NCBI GenBank assembly: GCA_029213165.1 | Contig: JARGNO010000014.1 | Span: 1-64,000 of the forward strand | Length of the DNA: 64,000 nt | Source of the DNA: Minwuia sp. | GTDB lineage: Bacteria; Pseudomonadota; Alphaproteobacteria; Minwuiales; Minwuiaceae | Direction of reading: 5' to 3' | Shown here: positions 62,063-64,000 of the stretch, in pieces | Layout: every line of letters begins with the position of its first letter | Numbering within the stretch: the first letter of the stretch is position 1 | Notes under the pieces: generated by a model | What the model saw: only the letters and a program-made list of their open reading frames with translations | What the model was told of the DNA's origin: nothing | The model's database searches: none | Made by a program: the position numbers and the translations under genes

Positions 62063-62800
62063 ATGCAGAGCGAATTGATCACCCCGCCCATCCAGACCGC
62101 GTCTGGAGGCCCGTTGGCCGACCTGCTGGCCATGCTCCAGTCCGGGGGCCCTGTGGTGGCCCTGCTGATCGCCATGTCGGTTGCGGCAACGGCCATTGTG
62201 CTTGCCAAGGCCTGGCAGTTGCGCGGCATACGGTCTGCGGATGCAAACCTGACCCGTGAGGCCCTGTCGGTGTGGCAGGCAGGCCGGACAGGCGAGGCCC
62301 TGTCGCGGCTGGAGCATGCGACCGGCCCGCTCGCCATGGTGATCGCCGCCGCCATGCGCGGCATGCGCCAGGGCATGGACGCGGACATGGTGCGCGCGGA
62401 GACCCTGCGTTTCGCCAGCGATATTCTTGAATCCTGCCGGTCCGGTCTGAGACCGCTGGAAGTCATCGCCTCCCTCGCCCCGCTGCTTGGCCTGTTCGGC
62501 ACCGTTCTGGGCATGATCGAGGCGTTTCGGCAGTTGGAGGCCGCAGGCAACCAGGTGAACCCGGCCATCCTGTCCGGCGGGATCTGGGAGGCTCTGCTGA
62601 CAACGGCAGTGGGCCTGGCCGTCGCAATTCCATCAGTCGTGGCCCTGAACTGGCTGGAACGCCGGATCGAGCGACTGACGCATGCGGCGGACAGCGCCAT
62701 CATCCGCCTGTTCACCCAGAACCTTCCCCCGGCACGCAATGCGGAGGCTTCCCATGTCGGCGATTTCCACCCCGCCGCCGTCGCTCAGGGCGGCGACTGA
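62063..62800 (+). CDS. exbB: ExbB/TolQ/MotA family proton channel subunit
   Basis: A 245-residue membrane protein. Three helices follow the family pattern: GGPVVALLIAMSVAATAIVLAKAW, then IASLAPLLGLFGTVLGMIEAF with the conserved Gly-rich pore segment, and GIWEALLTTAVGLAVAIPSVVALNW. ExbB and ExbD form the motor that uses proton flow to drive TonB. ATG 62063 opens MQSELITPP; exbD-1 starts inside its 3' end (62754) in another frame, so the two overlap by 47 bases. Confidence 0.93.
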   Translation: MQSELITPPIQTASGGPLADLLAMLQSGGPVVALLIAMSVAATAIVLAKAWQLRGIRSADANLTREALSVWQAGRTGEALSRLEHATGPLAMVIAAAMRGMRQGMDADMVRAETLRFASDILESCRSGLRPLEVIASLAPLLGLFGTVLGMIEAFRQLEAAGNQVNPAILSGGIWEALLTTAVGLAVAIPSVVALNWLERRIERLTHAADSAIIRLFTQNLPPARNAEASHVGDFHPAAVAQGGD

Positions 62801-63185
62801 CGGACGCCGACGGACATTGATCAGCCTGACACCGCTGATTGATGTCGTCTTCATCCTGCTGGTCTTCTTCATGCTCGCCTCCTCCTTCCTCGACTGGCGC
62901 GCCATCGACCTCGACCCGCCGGCGACGGCGGGCGCGGCCAACAGGCTGACCGGCGCCATGCTGGTAGATGTCCGCAGCGATGACCTGCGGCTGTCCGGGG
63001 AAAACCTGTCCCTGAACCTGATCGTGGATCGGCTGAAGCAGGTCGCCCGGGACCACCCGGACCGGGCCATCGTCGTGCGCCCGACCGAAGGTGTCTCCCT
63101 GCAGCGCACGATCGAGGTGCTGGACCGGCTGGCGGAGAGCGGAATGCAGAACATCTCCCTGAACCGGGGCGGGCAAACCAGATGA
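62754..63185 (+). CDS. exbD: ExbD-type biopolymer transport protein 1
   Basis: A 143-residue protein with one membrane helix. SLTPLIDVVFILLVFFMLAS holds Asp30, the conserved proton-carrying Asp of ExbD/TolR. The periplasmic domain follows to LNRGGQTR. ATG 62754 has GGAGG upstream and starts inside exbB, so translation is probably coupled. It is followed by a second exbD with an ATGA overlap (63182-63185). Confidence 0.93.
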   Translation: MSAISTPPPSLRAATDGRRRTLISLTPLIDVVFILLVFFMLASSFLDWRAIDLDPPATAGAANRLTGAMLVDVRSDDLRLSGENLSLNLIVDRLKQVARDHPDRAIVVRPTEGVSLQRTIEVLDRLAESGMQNISLNRGGQTR

Positions 63186-63583
63186 GCCTTGCCAGTGAAA
63201 GCCAGAAGCGCCCGCGCAACGACGACGACCGCATCCTGCCGCTGATCAATGTCGTCTTCCTGCTGCTGATCTTCTTCATGATTGCGGGCCATCTCACGGC
63301 CACCGACCCATTCGCCGTGACGCCGCCGCATTCCGCGACCGAGACCACACCCGATGCGGACAGTCACCTGATCCTGATCGACCGGAACGGCCGCCTGGCC
63401 CTGGATGGTCGCCCCCTGCCGGAGGCCGCTGTGCTGGCCGCGTTCGGGTCCGGTCCGGCGAACATGGTCAGGATCAAGGCCGATGGTGCCGTGGACGCGG
63501 TCACCGTGATTGCCCTGATGGAACGTCTCCGCGCGGCTGGCCTATCGGAACTGCAACTGTTGACTGTCCCGGCAGCAGAATGA
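63182..63583 (+). CDS. ExbD-type biopolymer transport protein 2 (Asp replaced by Asn)
   Basis: A 133-residue paralog of the previous protein. Its helix reads LPLINVVFLLLIFFMIAG, with Asn23 (codon AAT at 63248-63250) where ExbD-1 and characterised ExbD proteins have the essential Asp. The periplasmic domain has the usual strands (HLILIDRNGRLALDGRPL). The pair could form mixed stators with one proton-active and one inactive subunit. Starts and stops overlap by ATGA on both sides. Confidence 0.9.
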   Translation: MSLASESQKRPRNDDDRILPLINVVFLLLIFFMIAGHLTATDPFAVTPPHSATETTPDADSHLILIDRNGRLALDGRPLPEAAVLAAFGSGPANMVRIKADGAVDAVTVIALMERLRAAGLSELQLLTVPAAE

Positions 63584-64000
63584 GCCAGATCGCTCGTCCT
63601 GTCTGGTTCCCGGCACTGGTTGTGGCTGTCCTGCTGCATGTCGGACTGGCCGTTGCCATGCTGATGCAGGCACCGACCAAGGGCACGGCCCTGCCCGGCA
63701 TTTCCGGAATGCAGGTCGGCCTTGCCGCCTCGGGCGGCGCAGCAGGCGACGTGGCCGAGATCGAGGCCGACCCGGCAGAGGCAGGAAACCTGTCAACCGA
63801 AGCGGAAGAAGCAGTACCTGTCGAACCTGTCACAGAGCCGTTGTCCGACCCGACACAGGTTTCGGAAGTGTCGGAGATGACACCGGATACCCCACCGGTC
63901 GAAACCACAGCCACGGCAGATGTCCTGCCGCCCGATACAATGCCTGCGCCGCTACCCCAGGCGGACGCGGTGGCTCCAGTCCATGAAACCGTCCCGCCCG
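63580..64000 (+). CDS. tonB: TonB-like energy transducer, N-terminal part
   Basis: The gene is cut by the window end. The first 140 residues show an N-terminal membrane anchor (ALVVAVLLHVGLAVAMLM), including the His that is important in TonB-type proteins, followed by a Glu/Pro-rich spacer (VPVEPVTEPLSDP, PDTPPVETT, PPDTMPAPLPQ) that spans the periplasm. The C-terminal domain lies beyond the window. The ATG overlaps the exbD-2 stop by ATGA (63580-63583). The role is to pass motor energy to outer-membrane receptors. Confidence 0.88.
   Translation, partial: MSQIARPVWFPALVVAVLLHVGLAVAMLMQAPTKGTALPGISGMQVGLAASGGAAGDVAEIEADPAEAGNLSTEAEEAVPVEPVTEPLSDPTQVSEVSEMTPDTPPVETTATADVLPPDTMPAPLPQADAVAPVHETVPP

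Overview
The window reads as chromosomal DNA of a GC-rich, metabolically versatile alphaproteobacterium. It is gene-dense, with alternating short operons, many ATGA stop/start overlaps and GGGAGGA-type ribosome binding sites. The lineage call rests on an aerobic (CobN-type) cobalamin pathway, two DUF2336 proteins, an LdtR-like MarR regulator, a family of CaiB/enoyl-CoA hydratase/acyl-CoA dehydrogenase genes and a CtrA-like motif; the genus cannot be set from the sequence alone. No prophage, insertion sequence, CRISPR array or rRNA was seen. One tRNA-Arg(CCG) is present.

Layout. 0-1 kb: end of a molybdenum hydroxylase large subunit and a DUF2000 protein. 1-10.3 kb: a cobalamin locus. On the minus strand a cobalamin riboswitch precedes cbtB-cbtA-cobW-cobN-cobO (cobalt uptake, chelation, adenosylation); divergently, cobT-cobU-cobS assemble the nucleotide loop. 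10.3-20 kb: single genes and small operons (SDR, PNPOx-like, ArsH, HAD nucleotidase, DUF2336, agmatinase-like, two enoyl-CoA hydratases, epoxide hydrolase, SCO1, tRNA). 20-25 kb: a universal stress protein with a TauE/SafE exporter, RecQ, and an acyl-CoA-dehydrogenase-like protein whose active site matches 3-sulfinopropanoyl-CoA desulfinase rather than a dehydrogenase. 25-28 kb: DUF983, two NUDIX and an MFS gene in one minus-strand run. 28-30 kb: divergent HupE/UreJ-type membrane protein and DUF4198 protein. 30-33.5 kb: a signalling group (HATPase kinase, FecR, MarR, lone receiver, DUF2336). 33.6-41 kb: MoaA, a TolA-like/Sel1/ankyrin chimera, AsmA and MscS, NUDIX. 41-43.5 kb: leuB, leuD, TM2 protein. 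43.5-58 kb: a sulfur-ester block (sulfatase, sulfotransferase, sulfatase, SulP transporter, alkyl-sulfatase-like MBL protein) with SDR, enoyl-CoA hydratase and a lone biotin carboxylase. 58-61.5 kb: CaiB-type CoA-transferase, LysR, MFS. 61.6-64 kb: start of an exbB-exbD-exbD-tonB operon, with tonB cut by the window end.

How the parts fit. Two themes stand out. The first is metal and cofactor supply: cobalt/B12 under a riboswitch, a HupE/DUF4198 pair whose predicted mature forms both begin with His-Glu, and a TonB system preceded by a Fur-like AT-rich site. The second is organosulfur chemistry: a predicted sulfite-releasing desulfinase near a sulfite-type exporter, two type I sulfatases, a sulfotransferase, an alkyl-sulfatase relative and a SulP carrier. 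That these act together is inference from proximity.

The most useful leads are the desulfinase-like active site (Gln246, Arg85 and no catalytic Glu), the second ExbD with Asn in place of the proton-carrying Asp, a roughly 85-bp hairpin repeat present in two copies with the same loop, and the DUF2336/HATPase/FecR/MarR/receiver cluster.
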